Origin: Saccharum officinarum
Lineage: Eukaryota; Streptophyta; Magnoliopsida; Poales; Poaceae
Direction of reading: 5' to 3'
DNA: 64,000 bases
Assembly (NCBI GenBank): GCA_020631735.1
Contig: CM036223.1
Location: forward strand, 12,897,356 to 12,961,355
Part shown: positions 13,082 to 25,644 of the stretch, piece by piece
Numbering within the stretch: position 1 is the first letter of the stretch
Layout of the letters: every line of letters begins with the position of its first letter
The notes under the pieces: model-generated
What the model saw: only the letters and a program-made list of their open reading frames with translations
What the model was told of the DNA's origin: nothing
Databases searched by the model: none
Program-made: the position numbers and the translations under genes

Positions 13082-14605
13082 CCACCAGAGACACGCACTC
13101 TGACATCTAACGAACAACAATGCTTGCCGTGGTTTCAACCCCGCGACAGATAGCCTTCATGTTAATCATCATGAAGCTCGCTAGAAACAAAAATGTCAAT
13201 CTTAGAAATTTTAACAAAAATTAGAAACATCATGCCATCAATTTTGTAGACTCTAATAACCATTGATAATAATATCCATAAGATCTATTCAATTTTCTAA
13301 ATAACTATCCTCCTCTACGATGTTGTAAATCAGCATAAGGTAACCCACCATGAATTTATATTTCAATTATCCACCTATGTCACTAAGAAACCATAAAAAA
13401 TAAACTTAGTTGCATCTAATTATACCAAGATGCTATTATGATAAATAATATATGTAACCCCTTAAATTTTCATCTAAATTACCACTTCTATTGTTATTAA
13501 AGAAAAACCTAAAATATCCCTGCAAATCTACATATAAATTATCAACATTTTCTATTAGAAAATTGTTTAGATAACCATAAAGCATATTTACATTACCCAC
13601 TTCTATTAATATTAATATATTATACAGGTTGTGTCATCATATTCGTATAGATCAAGTACATATGCATGCCATCGTAGATACAGGTTGTGTCATCATATAC
13701 ATCAAGTACACAAGAATGCCATCATAGTAAAACATGGCGCATGTTTTAAATGATTGTTTGTGCTATCATGGTACTTTATATGGATATGGATGAAAAACAT
13801 ATATAGATTAGTATTTTATAAGTTTATCATAACTAGATAAAGACTACCTAGCTAGTATCTGTTATGCCTATTGTCGAAAATTAATAAAGAGAAAAATATA
13901 CAATTTCATATAAATGATTTTATTAGTCAAAGGTATTAAACAAAAACTAATGCTTATGTTTCCTAAGATACTAGACCGTGCGAGAGCATAGGTTAATGGA
14001 CTAGTACATAATAAATAATAACTAATGCTTATGTGCTTATGTATCCTAATATAGTAGCCTGTACGAGAGTATGAGGTTGTTGGACTAGTATATAATAAGC
14101 GCATCCCATAAATCCAAAGCAGAAAGGAAGAAATGTGGCCAGTATATTCAGAACAAGAGGAGAACGCACTGCCAAAAATTAACTTTCCAAAAGAGAGGAG
14201 ACCCACCAGTCCCAGAGCAAGCAGAACAGAGGAAAACATTACCGGTGTCCGAGGAGGATACTTCAACAGCAGCGGCACCGGAACCAAGGTGGTCGTTGCG
14301 CAAGGAAAGGCTGTTGAAGGCGCTGCTGAATGCATTTGCGTGGCCATCATGTTGCGACGGCTTGTAACAGTCCATTGCCTGTTGTTCAGCTTCAGCGTTG
14401 GGAGGTGATCCAGAACTGAATGTGAAGCACGGCGGCACGAATGATCCATGTTGCTGATCAGGAGCAGCAATGAGTCGAGGCCCCAGAAGGCCAGAACATC
14501 CCTGCCAAATTATGAAAATGCAAGCCAACGGCATTGTCAAGATTCTTTTAGAACATGGACCGTGTAAGGCGCGTGACATTAGTACATACGAAGCTGAAGG
14601 AATAA
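13082..14605. other. AT-rich sequence, no supported gene
   Basis: Includes a 56-bp-period tandem duplication at about 13624-13735 (ACAGGTTGTGTCATCATAT in each copy). 14150-14470 contains an open minus-strand frame with serine- and alanine-rich sequence just downstream of the NLR pseudogene. It could be an old 3' exon or a captured fragment, but I do not recognise it. Confidence 0.4.
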
Positions 14606-15778
14606 TCACATCACATAAAACACGGCCTGGCCCCAGGAACAGTTGTTTGGTAGGCATAAATAGATATAAACTGTACTGTACGTACCTGATGCTCCCTTGA
14701 CGCGATCAGAAATATGTAGTGCACCATGAACCGATTCTCGTCCACGGATGGTGGCGCCATGGAGAGCTCTCGATCGGCGCCGTCGCTCTCCATGTCGACG
14801 GCCAAGGTCAGGGGAGGCGCCGTGATGGTGGATGGTGAAGGAGAGGTCTGTGGGTAGTGGCAGTGTTGCAGTCGAAGGGTAACAGTATTTTCCGAAATAT
14901 GGAAGCTTCGGGTGGTTGTCAAGTGCTTTCGTAATGGCAGCTTCAACACGCAAAATATTTTGTTCGATGCCGAACATAAAACAGCGGACCTTCTTGAGTT
15001 GGGAGAGATGCTTGAGACCAAAATCAAGACGACCATTACTCACAGAAATTGTTATATCTGCATCAAAGTCAATATCGAGTTGTTCCAGCTTTGGCATGGA
15101 TCCAGATTCAAACGTCAGCATGGGGATACTGGGGCGCCTATCCAATAATTTGTCTACACTGAAATGCCTCAAGCTTCTGTATCCATGCCTGTTGCTGACT
15201 ACAAGTCGTTGTTTGTCTGTCGAGGGTATGTCTTCAACGTTGTTCACTATCTCCAGTGTTAGATCGACAAGAACTGGTAGGTCACCAAGAATACAAAGAC
15301 TTTCCTGATCCAAATTCTTTATTACCAGCTCTAAATTTTCGATGTTGACAAGTGACTTCATCCAGCTTGGCACCCTTGACATGGGAATCATCTTGAGAAC
15401 AAGCATTCTTAGGCTAGCAGAGCACCACGGCACCTCAAGGATGGCGTCATCTCCATCGAAGATAGCAGCATGCCCTACCATCTTTTTTTATAACATCCAG
15501 TTCCCCAAAAAATTCTACGTCTAAAGTATGAAGCTTACTTAGCCGATTAATAGAAGCAACCATCTTTTTTATAAGATCCATGAAGCTTTCCTCGTCAATA
15601 AGTCCAGAATTGGAAAACAATGTTATATCCAGATACCTCATCTCGGTTAAATCGCCAATTTCTTCAAAATAAATAGCTGCTGCATTTATGTCAAGGTATA
15701 CTGAATTTAACTCCTCCAATGCCTGCACGTTTTTTATTCCACTTGGAAAAGCAGTTTTGCTTCCGAGGACCCATCAGT

Positions 15779-15826
15779 AGGTTGACAAGTCTTTTTTTTT
15801 TTGCGAAAAGGTTGACAAGTCTTTTT
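15779..15826 (-). repeat. Tiny poly(A) insertion with 18-bp duplication
   Basis: AGGTTGACAAGTCTTTTT at 15779-15796 is repeated exactly at 15809-15826, with a 12-base insert between them. On the minus strand the insert reads TTTCGCAAAAAA, so it looks like a retroinsertion truncated to its last few bases plus a target duplication. The net gain is 30 bp, adding ten residues in frame to the leucine-rich-repeat part of the NLR pseudogene. Confidence 0.6.
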
Positions 15827-17104
15827 AGTCGAACTATAGCTGTTGGTAATTGGGTTATGTCACAGCCCCACAAGTCAAGTGTTTCTAAATACTGTAGCAC
15901 TCCGATTTGTTCTGGAAGCTCAGTTATGGATGTACCCCTGAGGCTCAAATACCTCAGCTGGAGTAATTCTCCAATGTTTGCAAGATGATGGTTTTCTAAT
16001 AATCTCCGACAGCCCATGAGGTCTAGGACACGCACGAATCTAAAACCCAACCAGGAACAGGGGAATCCAAAACTAATAATTGTCCGGACATTTGCATAAT
16101 TATGGTTCGAGTGTAAGGTCGCGTCTCCTTCAATTTTACCTTGCAGACTCAATCGACGAACCTTGATTCCTGATGGAGGTGGTAGTCTTGGAATACCATG
16201 TACTGTAACAAAGTTGTCTTCAGTGGACTTGCACACGATAAAGTCAAGAATTGTATCATGGAGAAGACAGCTGTCCACCTTGCCAATCCAATCATCTGTT
16301 TTCTTCGGGAGGATTAAATTTCTATTGATGAGCTCATTAAAAGCCTTCTCTCCCGACTCGTACAAGGTGCATGTAGATTCAGGAATGAACCCCTCTGCAA
16401 CCCATAGCAGTACTAAACGTTTTTTTCTCAATATTATAATCTTCAGGGAATATACTAAGATATAATAGGCAAGCTTTTAAATGATGAGGAAGATCAAAGT
16501 AACTGTGTGATAATATTCTCATCATTCCCTCCACAGTAGAATCTCCTTCAAGTCCATGACCAATAGAAGTTTGAACTTGATCCCACTCTATAACTGAGTG
16601 AACTCCATTCCGTGCTTTGTTCGCTAACAAACCAGATATTGCAATAATGGCCAGCGGTAGACCTCCACACTTCTTCAAGATTTTACCAGAGACTTCTTCT
16701 AGGTTTTCTGGGCATTCATTGCCGGGACCAAATATTCTGTTATGGAACAATATTTTTGAGTTATGTTCTTGGAGAGGCTTGGGTTTGTAAACCCAACCAC
16801 CAGAATATAATGAGCAACATGCTTTGGCCACGTCATGTACTCGAGTTGTGGTTATTATCACACTACCATAACTATTGTCTGACAATGCATACTTAATTGT
16901 ATCCCATGCTTCCACATCCCATACATCATCGACCACAATGAAGTCCCTACGACATGATTTGATAAAGCTATTTAGTATGGAAGAATACATTTTGAGCTCA
17001 AATAAATATTCCACGGATAATTAATACCATAAAATGATAAACGACCAGAATGTATGAAACTCTATTCTTTAAAATAATAACGTTGTACTCTAGTAAAAAG
17101 TGTA

Positions 17105-19454
17105 CATAAGCTTGTGGTGTTACCTGGGGAGTGTGTTGTCCCTCAACATAAGCTTTGATTGTAAGGTGTTACCTGGGGAGTGTGTTGTCCTTCAACATAA
17201 GCTTGTGGTGGCGGACTTTCGCTTTCGGGTACGTGTCCACCGGGACAAACGAGCCAAGATTGCGAGAACGAAGTGGTGGAAGCTTAGAGGGGAAGCAGCG
17301 CAAACGTTTAAGGAGAGGATGCTAGACGAGGGGCCTTGGAAAGAAGGAGAAGATGCCGACGACATGTGGCTAAAGATGGCAACATGTGTCCGGAAGGTGG
17401 CTTCGGAAGTGTTTGGCGTGAGTAGGGGAGGCAAACGGGAAGCGAAAGACACATGGTGGTGGAATGATGAGGTGCAAAGGGCTATTAGGGAGAAAAAGGA
17501 GTGTTTCAAGCGTCTCCACCATGACAATAGTGTAGCCAACATCGAGGGCTATAAAATAGCGAAGAGGGTTGCAAAGCGAGCGGTGAGTGTAGCAAAAGGT
17601 CAAGCGTACGATGACCTTTATCAGCGGTTAGGCACGAAGGAAGGGGAGAAGGACATTTATAGGATGGCTAGAATCCGCGAGAGAAAGACAAGGGACATCA
17701 ACCAAATAAAATGCATCAAGGATGTGACAGATCGACTTCTGGTGAAGGATGGGGAGATCAAGGACAGATGGAGAGAGTACTTTAACAAGCTGTTTAATGG
17801 GGAGAATGAGGGTCCTGCCCTTGAGTTGGATGACTCATTTGACGATACCAACAGACGCTTTGTGAGGAGAATTCAGGAGACAGAGATCGGAGAGGCTTTG
17901 AAGAGGATGAAGGGAGGTAAAGCGATGGGCCCTGATGGTATCCCCATTGAGGTGTGGAGATACCTAGGCGCCAGAGCGATAGTATGGTTAACTAAGCTTT
18001 TTAACCTTATTTTTCGATCTAACAAGATGCCTGAAGAATGAAGGAGAAGTATATTAGTACCTATCTTCAAGAACAAGAGAGATGTTCAAAGTTGTACTAA
18101 CTACCGTGGGATTAAGTTGATGAGCCATACGATGAAGCTCTAGGAGAGGGTTATCGAGCATCGCCTAAGGAAAGTGACACATGTGACCCAAAATCAGTTT
18201 GGATTCATGTCTGGTAGGTCGACCATGGAGACGATTTTCTTATTACGATAATTGATGGAGAGATATAGGGAGCAGAAGAAGGACTTGCACATGGTCTTTA
18301 TTGACCTCGAGAAGGCATATGACAAAGTACCGAGAAATGTCATGTGGTGGGCCTTGGAAAAGCACAAAGTCCCAACTAAGTACGTTACCCTCATCAAGGA
18401 TATGTATAGGGATGTGGTGACGTTTGTCCGAACATGTGATGGCGACACCAGTGACTTTCCAATTAAAATAGGACTGCATCAGGGGTCGGCTTTGAGCCCT
18501 TATTTATTTGCTTTGGTGATAGATGAGGTCACAAGGGACATACAAGGTGATATCCCTTGGTATATGCTCTTTGCTGATGATGTGGTGCTAGTTGACGACA
18601 GTAGGGCGGGGGTTAATAGGAAGTTAGAAGTATGGAGGCACACGTTAGAGTCGAAAGGGTTCAGACTTAGTAGGACTAAGACCGAGTACATGAGGTGCGA
18701 TTTCAGCGCGACTAGGCACAAGGAGGGAGACGTTAGCCTCGATGGGCAAGTGGTGGCCAAGAAGGATACTTTTTGGTATTTAGGGTCGATGCTACAAAAG
18801 GATGGAGACATTGATGAAGATGTTAGGCATTGAATTTTAGCCGGCTGGTTGAAATGGCGTCAAACTTCTGGCGTTCTCTGTGACAAAAGGGTGCCTCAGA
18901 AGCTGAAAGGTAAGTTCTATAGGACGGCGATTCGTCCGGCGATGTTATACGGTGCTGAGTGTTGGCCTACAAAAAGGCGACATGTCCAGCAATTGAGTGT
19001 AGCAGAGATGCATATGTTGCGTTGGTGTTGTGGGCACACAAGGAGGGATAGAGTCCAGAATGACGATATTTGGGATAGGGTTGGGGTGGTACCAATTGAG
19101 GAGAAATTAATTCAACATCGGTTGAGATGGTTTGGACATGTCCAACGGAGGCCTCCTGAGGCGCCGGTGCGTAGTGGAGTTCTAAAGCGGGCCGATAATG
19201 TAAAGAGCGGTAGAGGTCGACCTAAACTAACTTGGGACGAGTCCGTTAAGAGAGATCTTAAGGAGTGAAATATCTTCAAGGATTTAGCTATGGACAGGAG
19301 TGCTTGGAGATTGGCAATCAACGTGCCTGAACCGTGACCTCTTTTTGTCTTGTGCCATTTATGTCTCTTTATGTGTCTCCCTGTTTCTCGTCTCTTTTGG
19401 GTTTCATCTCTAGCCTACCCCAACTTGCTTGGGACAAAAGGCTATGTTGTTATT
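17105..19454 (+). mobile_element. 5'-truncated RTE-type LINE, decayed
   Basis: A non-LTR retrotransposon inserted in the NLR intron. A 23-bp target duplication lies at 17082-17104 and 19455-19477. The reading frame begins in the linker after the missing endonuclease, then reverse transcriptase with [34 protein letters not shown] and the active-site block FADD (near 18570), and ends in a C-terminal domain with RWCCGHTRRDR and WFGHVQRR. At least four stops interrupt it (18039, 18141, 18249, 18831). The 3' tail ends in TTG-type repeats, as in plant RTE elements. A 49-bp-period duplication (copies from 17116 and 17165) sits at the 5' junction. Confidence 0.92.
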
Positions 19455-20866
19455 GTTGTACTCTAGTAAAAAGTGTAAGCATTATTTGAAGATATGTCAA
19501 TTTTCTTTTCACATACTCAGAAATGGGCGTTAGGAGGACAGGTGATCTAGGATTTCTAGAACAAAGACACGACATAAGATCATGATGTACTAAGAGGATA
19601 CATGATCTCTAAACCAAGATTTGTACAATTAAAGGTCCAACACTAAGAAATTAAAACCAACACCAAATTTGTACAGATACGTTCTAAGAGTAACTCCAGG
19701 TGTTTCCTATATTTAACTTGCTAAACCAATAAGTTTAGCGAGGTAACAAAATAGGTTGCCACCTCAATTTATTTCCCTCTCCAATAGTTTTCTATATAAG
19801 CTTTCTAAACGATTTTGTATTGGGAACCCTGATCTATTTCTAACCAACCAAACTTTTTACCAGTTTCTTTGTCTCCTACCGTTCTCACCTGGAACCCTTT
19901 ATTTTCTTAATTTACTCATGCGTTCAATTTACTCCGGTCTCTCGAGAAAAATATCGAATGAGGAGCGGATAAGAAGTTCCTTCAGACTGCAAAATCTTAT
20001 GAGTTGGAGAGGATATTTGGCAATTTTTTTATTTTTAAGAAACTCTTTTACCAAACTGTTGGAGGGGTCTTTTTTCCATATCAAAATAGCAAGTTGTTAA
20101 AAAAACTCTTGGAGAGCACAAAGCTATTCTTAAATATAATACCCCTAGTTATGTGCAGTAGCCCTCAGATATTTGAAAGGATATTGCAAGTATGACATAA
20201 ACTAGCTTGCACCATATCAAGAACAACATAGATGAATATTGTAGAAAACTCTAGATGATGACGTTGAAGCAACCACGACAAGAGATTAGGATTTTGCAAA
20301 GGTGATCACAAATTCTATAAGCACAACTCCAAAAGAGTACATGTGACCGTCGCTCTCTGACAACCCTACTTGACCAAAATCTAGTACAATAGTTATATCT
20401 AGCCTAATCCTCTTGAGCGCTCCTAATTGCTCCTTACAAGCGTCGGATGAGAAGTTGATGCTTGTGGCCTCTACCCCTTCTTTATATAGTCCCCTCCAAG
20501 CCCCTTATACAGGTAAGCAGGAGTCCAACTCTGAGTAGAATTCCATACTCAAGTCCTAATAGAACTAGAAGTCTTAATATCACACCTTTCTTAAGTTCTA
20601 GTCCAAATAGAATTTAAGTCACCATACAACAAGAAGGAGGTGGCAAATTTTTGCACCCTGGGTTCCTATCTTGTGTTATAGGTTTGTAATGACGACTCAC
20701 TGAAGAATCTTTAGAACATACTTAGGCACACAAAATTATAGTACACACCGGTATTTGACCCGACAAATAGGCAGCCTATAAACAGGCGGCTTAGTGGTGC
20801 GGAAACTGTACTGCTAGATTTATATTAAAAAAACTAGTTATCTGTTTTCTAACTTTTAGCAATATA

Positions 20867-21122
20867 CTCTCTCCGTCCCCAAATAAATCAATTCTAGAAT
20901 CGGTGTCAGTCAAACTGTTTTGAGTTTAACTAACTTTATAGAAAAGAGTAACAATATCTATGACATAAAATGAGCATCTTATAAAAATATATGTTGTGAT
21001 AAATCTAATGATACTAATTTGATACCATAAATCTTAGCATTTTTTCCTAGAAATTCAGTCAAAGTTTAAAAGTTTGACTTAAGACAACTCTAGGAATTGA
21101 TTCTTTCAGGGACGTAGGGAGT
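20867..21122. mobile_element. Stowaway-like MITE in the NLR intron
   Basis: Termini CTCTCTCCGTCCCC and GGGACGTAGGGAG are flanked by TA on both sides, the Tc1/Mariner (Stowaway) target duplication. The arms AATCAATTCTAG and CTAGGAATTGATT extend the inverted repeat. Non-coding. Confidence 0.75.
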
Positions 21123-22209
21123 ATTGAGAGAGATACTTAGTCGAACTCTAAGTAATTACAAGTGATTACAAGTGAAAAATCAAATTGTTCCTTATAAATG
21201 CTCTCAGAGAGATAATTTAAGGAATTTTCTCCTTATCAAGTGACTGATACTTTGTATGTGTACTATGCGCATTTCCATGCCTATCAGACCTAGATAAAAC
21301 AACAAAAAAGAAAGAGGTCCATTTCCTTCAACGGAAGTTCTTATAATGGACAAAGCTTTGTTACAAGGAAATTAAAATAGGTTACTTAATGGAATGGATG
21401 TAGCATGCTGAAAGTATACACCCGTGTGTACCTTTTTGTTTGAAGGAATTCATTGATTTCCATGATTAGTTGTTTTATGCTCCCTGCTTCTTTTTTATAA
21501 TAAGGTCGACCTGTCACCTCGCTGAGAATAGTTCTCAAAATCAGGATTCCTTGACACTGACAAGAAAGCTCGGCACTGAAATTGATTCTTCAGCTCTTCA
21601 TATACTCTGTTTGCAAGGGCTGTCTTTCCGATTCCTCCGATTCCCACGATAGAGACTATCTTTGGTTGTTGTGATGAAAAACACCCATTCTCCTCTAGAA
21701 ATGAAATTACCTCTTGTTTTGGTTGATCGATACCCACAAGCCTCGAAGCATCCTCAAATATGGCAAGAGCTCTTGGATCCACGGTCACTGTGTTCATGGC
21801 AGTGTCGCAGATCTTGTATCTCGCATGCCTTTCACTCATCTCCTTGACTTGGCCTTTCAGCTTTTCAAACTCGTTGGCAATCCGACGTCGGGCCTTGGTC
21901 TTGTCAAGTAGCTTCTTGCATTTGTCGATGAAGCCATCTGGTTTGGTCGAGCCGTCATCAACACGGACTCTGAAGTCATCGAGGCTGTCCTCGATGTCGC
22001 ACCTCCTTCATCCACGCCTTGTCTTGCGCATCAGGGTTCTCTTCTTCTGACTTTTTCAGAAGGAATGCGTGCATGGCTTCTAGTTCCCGAATGACTAATG
22101 AGGAACTTCACCTCGTCACGCACCCCTTTGAAACGCTTATACTCATCGCTGAGCAAAGCAACAAGCTTATGCAGGACCCCGTCGCTGCGCTCATCAGGAA
22201 ATCCGGCAT

Positions 22210-24357
22210 GGCCGGCTGGCCGCTAGTAGAATGACACAAGCTCAAAGCAAGCTTTTGCTGGGTTCAGTTGGAGTGTCTGCGTGGATGGGATGCGGGCAGT
22301 AGCTCTGTGAAACGGATTCTCCACAGGCCAACCTTATTACGCTCTAGCTCGCCATGGATTTGGAAACAGAGATTAAGTTTAGGAGATTGTTTTGAGAGAG
22401 ATGTCTCAACTCTCAGTCTCTCAGGGGAGGAACGAAGAAGGGGTTGGCGAAAAATACCCCAAGTCGTGGAGAGGAAAGAAGACTGCTTTATTCTCCCTGG
22501 GTCCAACAGAGCATTTTGAGATGTTATTTATACAAAAGTTGTCCAAACAGATGTCGCCCAATGTGCTGGTAAGCACTATAATCAGACGCTTTTCAAGAAT
22601 CGAAATAAAAAATGTGCAGTGCGCAGCAGCAGTGCAGTGCGCTCAAAAGCTCCCTGGATGGCGCAGCCTCAAGTCTGGCCTGACAGAGGTGACAATGATT
22701 ATCCTATACTTTCTAAAAAAACCAATAAAATTCTCAGCTCTTCAAACCATTTTTGTGATATTAAATTAACACCATTTAATTAGTTATGAAATATATCTTC
22801 ATAGTAAACATATTTGGAGACGTAAATTTTGATACTATTTTTTATGAATTTAGTCAAACGTAAAAAAAACTTCGACTTGTTCTAAACCTGGAATTACCTT
22901 CTTTTTAGGCGAATGAAAGAGAAGATTTGGACCTCGAGAAATTTCTGATTATAAAAACCCTGGATTCTCCTGGCATATAATTTGTACTAAAAATTTCAAT
23001 TTTTGAATTAACCCAATATGAAGTTATATGTATAAATAATTTATTTTGAACTCAAATCGACATAAGAAGTTTACATGCACACATATGGTTGCTACAAAAC
23101 ACTAAGGAAATCCTCTCCTTTGTTTTGAATCTATCCTCTTTGCCTTGGGCGTGCACCCGGGGCTTGTTTGGTTGCTGTCCTGAGAAATTTGCACAGCAAC
23201 ATCCTACAACAGGGACCTCTCGCTTTAGGGCTCACAGCGCTAGCCCCTTCTCCTTTGTAAGTAGCTCCTCCTGTACCTGGACTTTGTCTCTCTTTCTTTT
23301 TTTATATAAAGTTTTTAAACACAGTGCCCACAGTTTTGCATCAAAAAACAACATCCTACAGCATGCAAGTTTCGGTGTCGTGGGTCGCTCACGGTGCATC
23401 TACCATTCTACCTAACCTATCTATCTTATGGGCTTCTTTAAGACTACTTCACAAACTTCACCGTAAAACAACTCCACAAAAACATAGAGCTTCTGTAGCA
23501 CATCTTTAGATGCTCTCACAGCTCCACAATTTTTTTTTGTGAAGCTACATCTATTTGGCTTAAAAATATGGAACTGAGCAGTCCCAAACAGACCCTATGC
23601 ACTACTCCGTCTATCCTAAAAAATTTACATAAATCTCATTTTTGAAGCCAAGAGCTTGCGTGGTGCACAGGCACAAGGGTATAAAACAATTTTCCTTTGA
23701 CAGTGGTCCATAATCACCTCATGTCCTCATGTGTACTCCCCTTGGTCAAAATGGTACACCAGCCACACAGTTCAGCCCTTGATATGTCAGCAACTGTAAC
23801 GTGCACAAAGACTGGAGATTTCTTTCCATGATTAGATGCCAACGAAGTGGATGATTGAACAATCCAGACTATAGAGAGAAACTGCTGGCGGAGAACATCA
23901 ACGAAGACAAGCTCTAACCACATTCCTTAGTTATGTTGATTCTATTGAGTGAAAAGGTACCGAGACGAAGAACCCAAAAATAAGTTGCAGTAAAATGTGT
24001 TTTTTCAAAAAAAAAATTACTTGCATCCATAATATAAAGAACCAAGGGTCAGTAAATCAAATCCACGTTGCAGTAACTCAACTGCACAGGAGGCTCATCC
24101 CTTCTACCCCTACCTGTCTTCCTGTTTGGGCAGTTTACTGACAGGCAGAGCAAACTGCTAAACGTCTCTGCTACCCCTTTTGCCATCTCACTCATAGATC
24201 ATTACAGCTACCGGAGGTTTGCAGAGATCCTATCACCTAGCTGGCGCTGAAAACACATGGTAGTAACAAAATTGTACAAAGCTGTTCTCGTAAAACAATC
24301 AATGTTTTATAGATTAAAATCAGCCAGATCACCGATTTTCAAAAAAATTATTAACTA
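22210..24357. other. Intergenic region upstream of the NLR relic
   Basis: 22210-22520 is likely the old leader of the NLR gene. 23160-23600 has GCTTGTTTGGTTGC and CCCAAACAGACCCT near its ends, suggesting a decayed hAT-type element. 23609-23640 resembles half of a Stowaway terminus. 23714-23923 contains a minus-strand open frame of 69 codons that I do not recognise. No gene is supported. Confidence 0.4.
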
Positions 24358-24616
24358 CTCCCTCCATTCTAAATTATAAGGCATTCCAAGAATCTTGGAG
24401 AGTCAAAGCATCTTAAGTTTGACCAAAATTATAGAGAAAATTATAAAAATTTATAACATCAAATAGGTATACTACAAAAATATAATTAATAAAGAATCTA
24501 ATGATACTTAATTGGTGTCATAAATATTATTATCTTATCATATAAATTTGGTTAAACTTGAGATCCTTTGACTCTCCAAGATTCTTGGAATGCCTTATAA
24601 TTTGGGATGAAAGGAG
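24358..24616. mobile_element. Stowaway MITE, 259 bp, long inverted repeats
   Basis: Starts CTCCCTCCATTCTAAATTAT and ends in a near-perfect inverted copy (ATAATTTGGGATGAAAGGAG). The arms extend about 50 bp through CATTCCAAGAATCTTGGAGAG and its complement. TA flanks both ends. The long arms would form a stable hairpin if transcribed. Confidence 0.88.
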
Positions 24617-25644
24617 TACTAAATAATTTAGTATGCGGATACAGTTAGGCCATTTCAGAATCTTCAGTAATCAGTAGACGATGGGAATCAATACTATAGC
24701 TTTTACAGATCCACAAGATGAAGCCATTCCAGCTTCGTACTTCTATGTGACCATGTCCCTCTTTAACACAACAAATGCTCTCTTCGGGGAAAACACTTCA
24801 ATGTTTACAAACCCACCAAGCTAAAACATTGCCAGAGACGAATGCATAGCATCACAGGACGGGATAGAGACCAGGCCCACAAACTAGATTGACTAAAACT
24901 TTCTCTAAGTCATCAGCATTCAGCAAGGAACGCTCGGCACAACTGAAACTATCAGCATCAAAGCCCAAAGGGCATGGAAAACAATCGTCATCACCACCAA
25001 AGAGCGCAGTTACAAGACTTAAGGGAAAATGAACACAGGCCAGAGGAAGTGGGTTTCAAAATATACATAGCACAGACTAAAAGAGAGACAAACTTCAAGG
25101 TCGAGTAACTTCATAACCCACTTTGGCAGCACTCCAATATGATCTAGATAAGCAGGCAGCGTCAAACTGAAGACTACTAGATAGTGACAGTAGCATCTTT
25201 GGATGACCAACAGGATCTGCATGTAGAGAGCCTTCCTCAGTTGTGTGAATTGCTGGAACAGTACAGTTTCCAAGATTATCAGATTAATAAACATGGTAAG
25301 TATGTGAGAATAACAGCACCATAATTATCTGCTTCTGAAAGTGAAAATCGTCTAAGAATTTCTCAGTACCGAGAGAACATTATAGTTCCCTTAAAAGAAA
25401 AGTAGAGCCTTACAGTGTGAAGCTGTTATTTGCCAGCAATATATAAAAAAATATGCCCACGGATTTAGCACTCATTTTCAAAATCTAGCAGAGATTGTGA
25501 ATCATTCATAATAATTTATGTAATCCGCATAGTTGGCAAAAGAAAGCAAGGGTCAAGGTTTCAAGTGGATGGTCAATTCAATATGATAGGGCATCAAATT
25601 GTTCCGCATAAAAAGTGCCTGACTGTGAGATGGTACCTTTATAT
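24617..25644 (-). other. Downstream region of gamma-tubulin
   Basis: This is the 3' flank of the gamma-tubulin gene on the minus strand. It probably holds the 3' UTR, but no polyadenylation site can be fixed by eye. No separate gene is visible. Confidence 0.4.

Larger units (their letters stand above)
14606..22209 (-). pseudogene. CC-NB-ARC-LRR (NLR) immune-receptor pseudogene
   Basis: Intact NLRs of this kind are cytoplasmic receptors that recognise pathogen effectors. Exon 1 (22209 to about 21432) encodes a coiled-coil domain with an EDSLDDFR motif, then the P-loop GIGGIGKTA near 21630. Exon 2 (16946 down) resumes at FIVVDDVWD (kinase-2), then GSVIITTTR, GGLPLAI, a FPEDY block, LHD (the MHD position) and leucine-rich repeats to about 14890. 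Donor (AAAAG|GTACAC) and acceptor (GTAG|GGAC) join in frame, so the 4.5-kb intron was real. The frame is broken at least three times in the coiled coil, after RNPD, in a run of seven A near 16420, near 15760 and near 15490. I read it as dead; transcription cannot be excluded. Confidence 0.88.

Noticed and set aside
23714..23923. Small protein of 69 codons on the minus strand
   Set aside because: The sequence looks protein-like in part but has no motif, neighbouring exon or splice signal that I can use.
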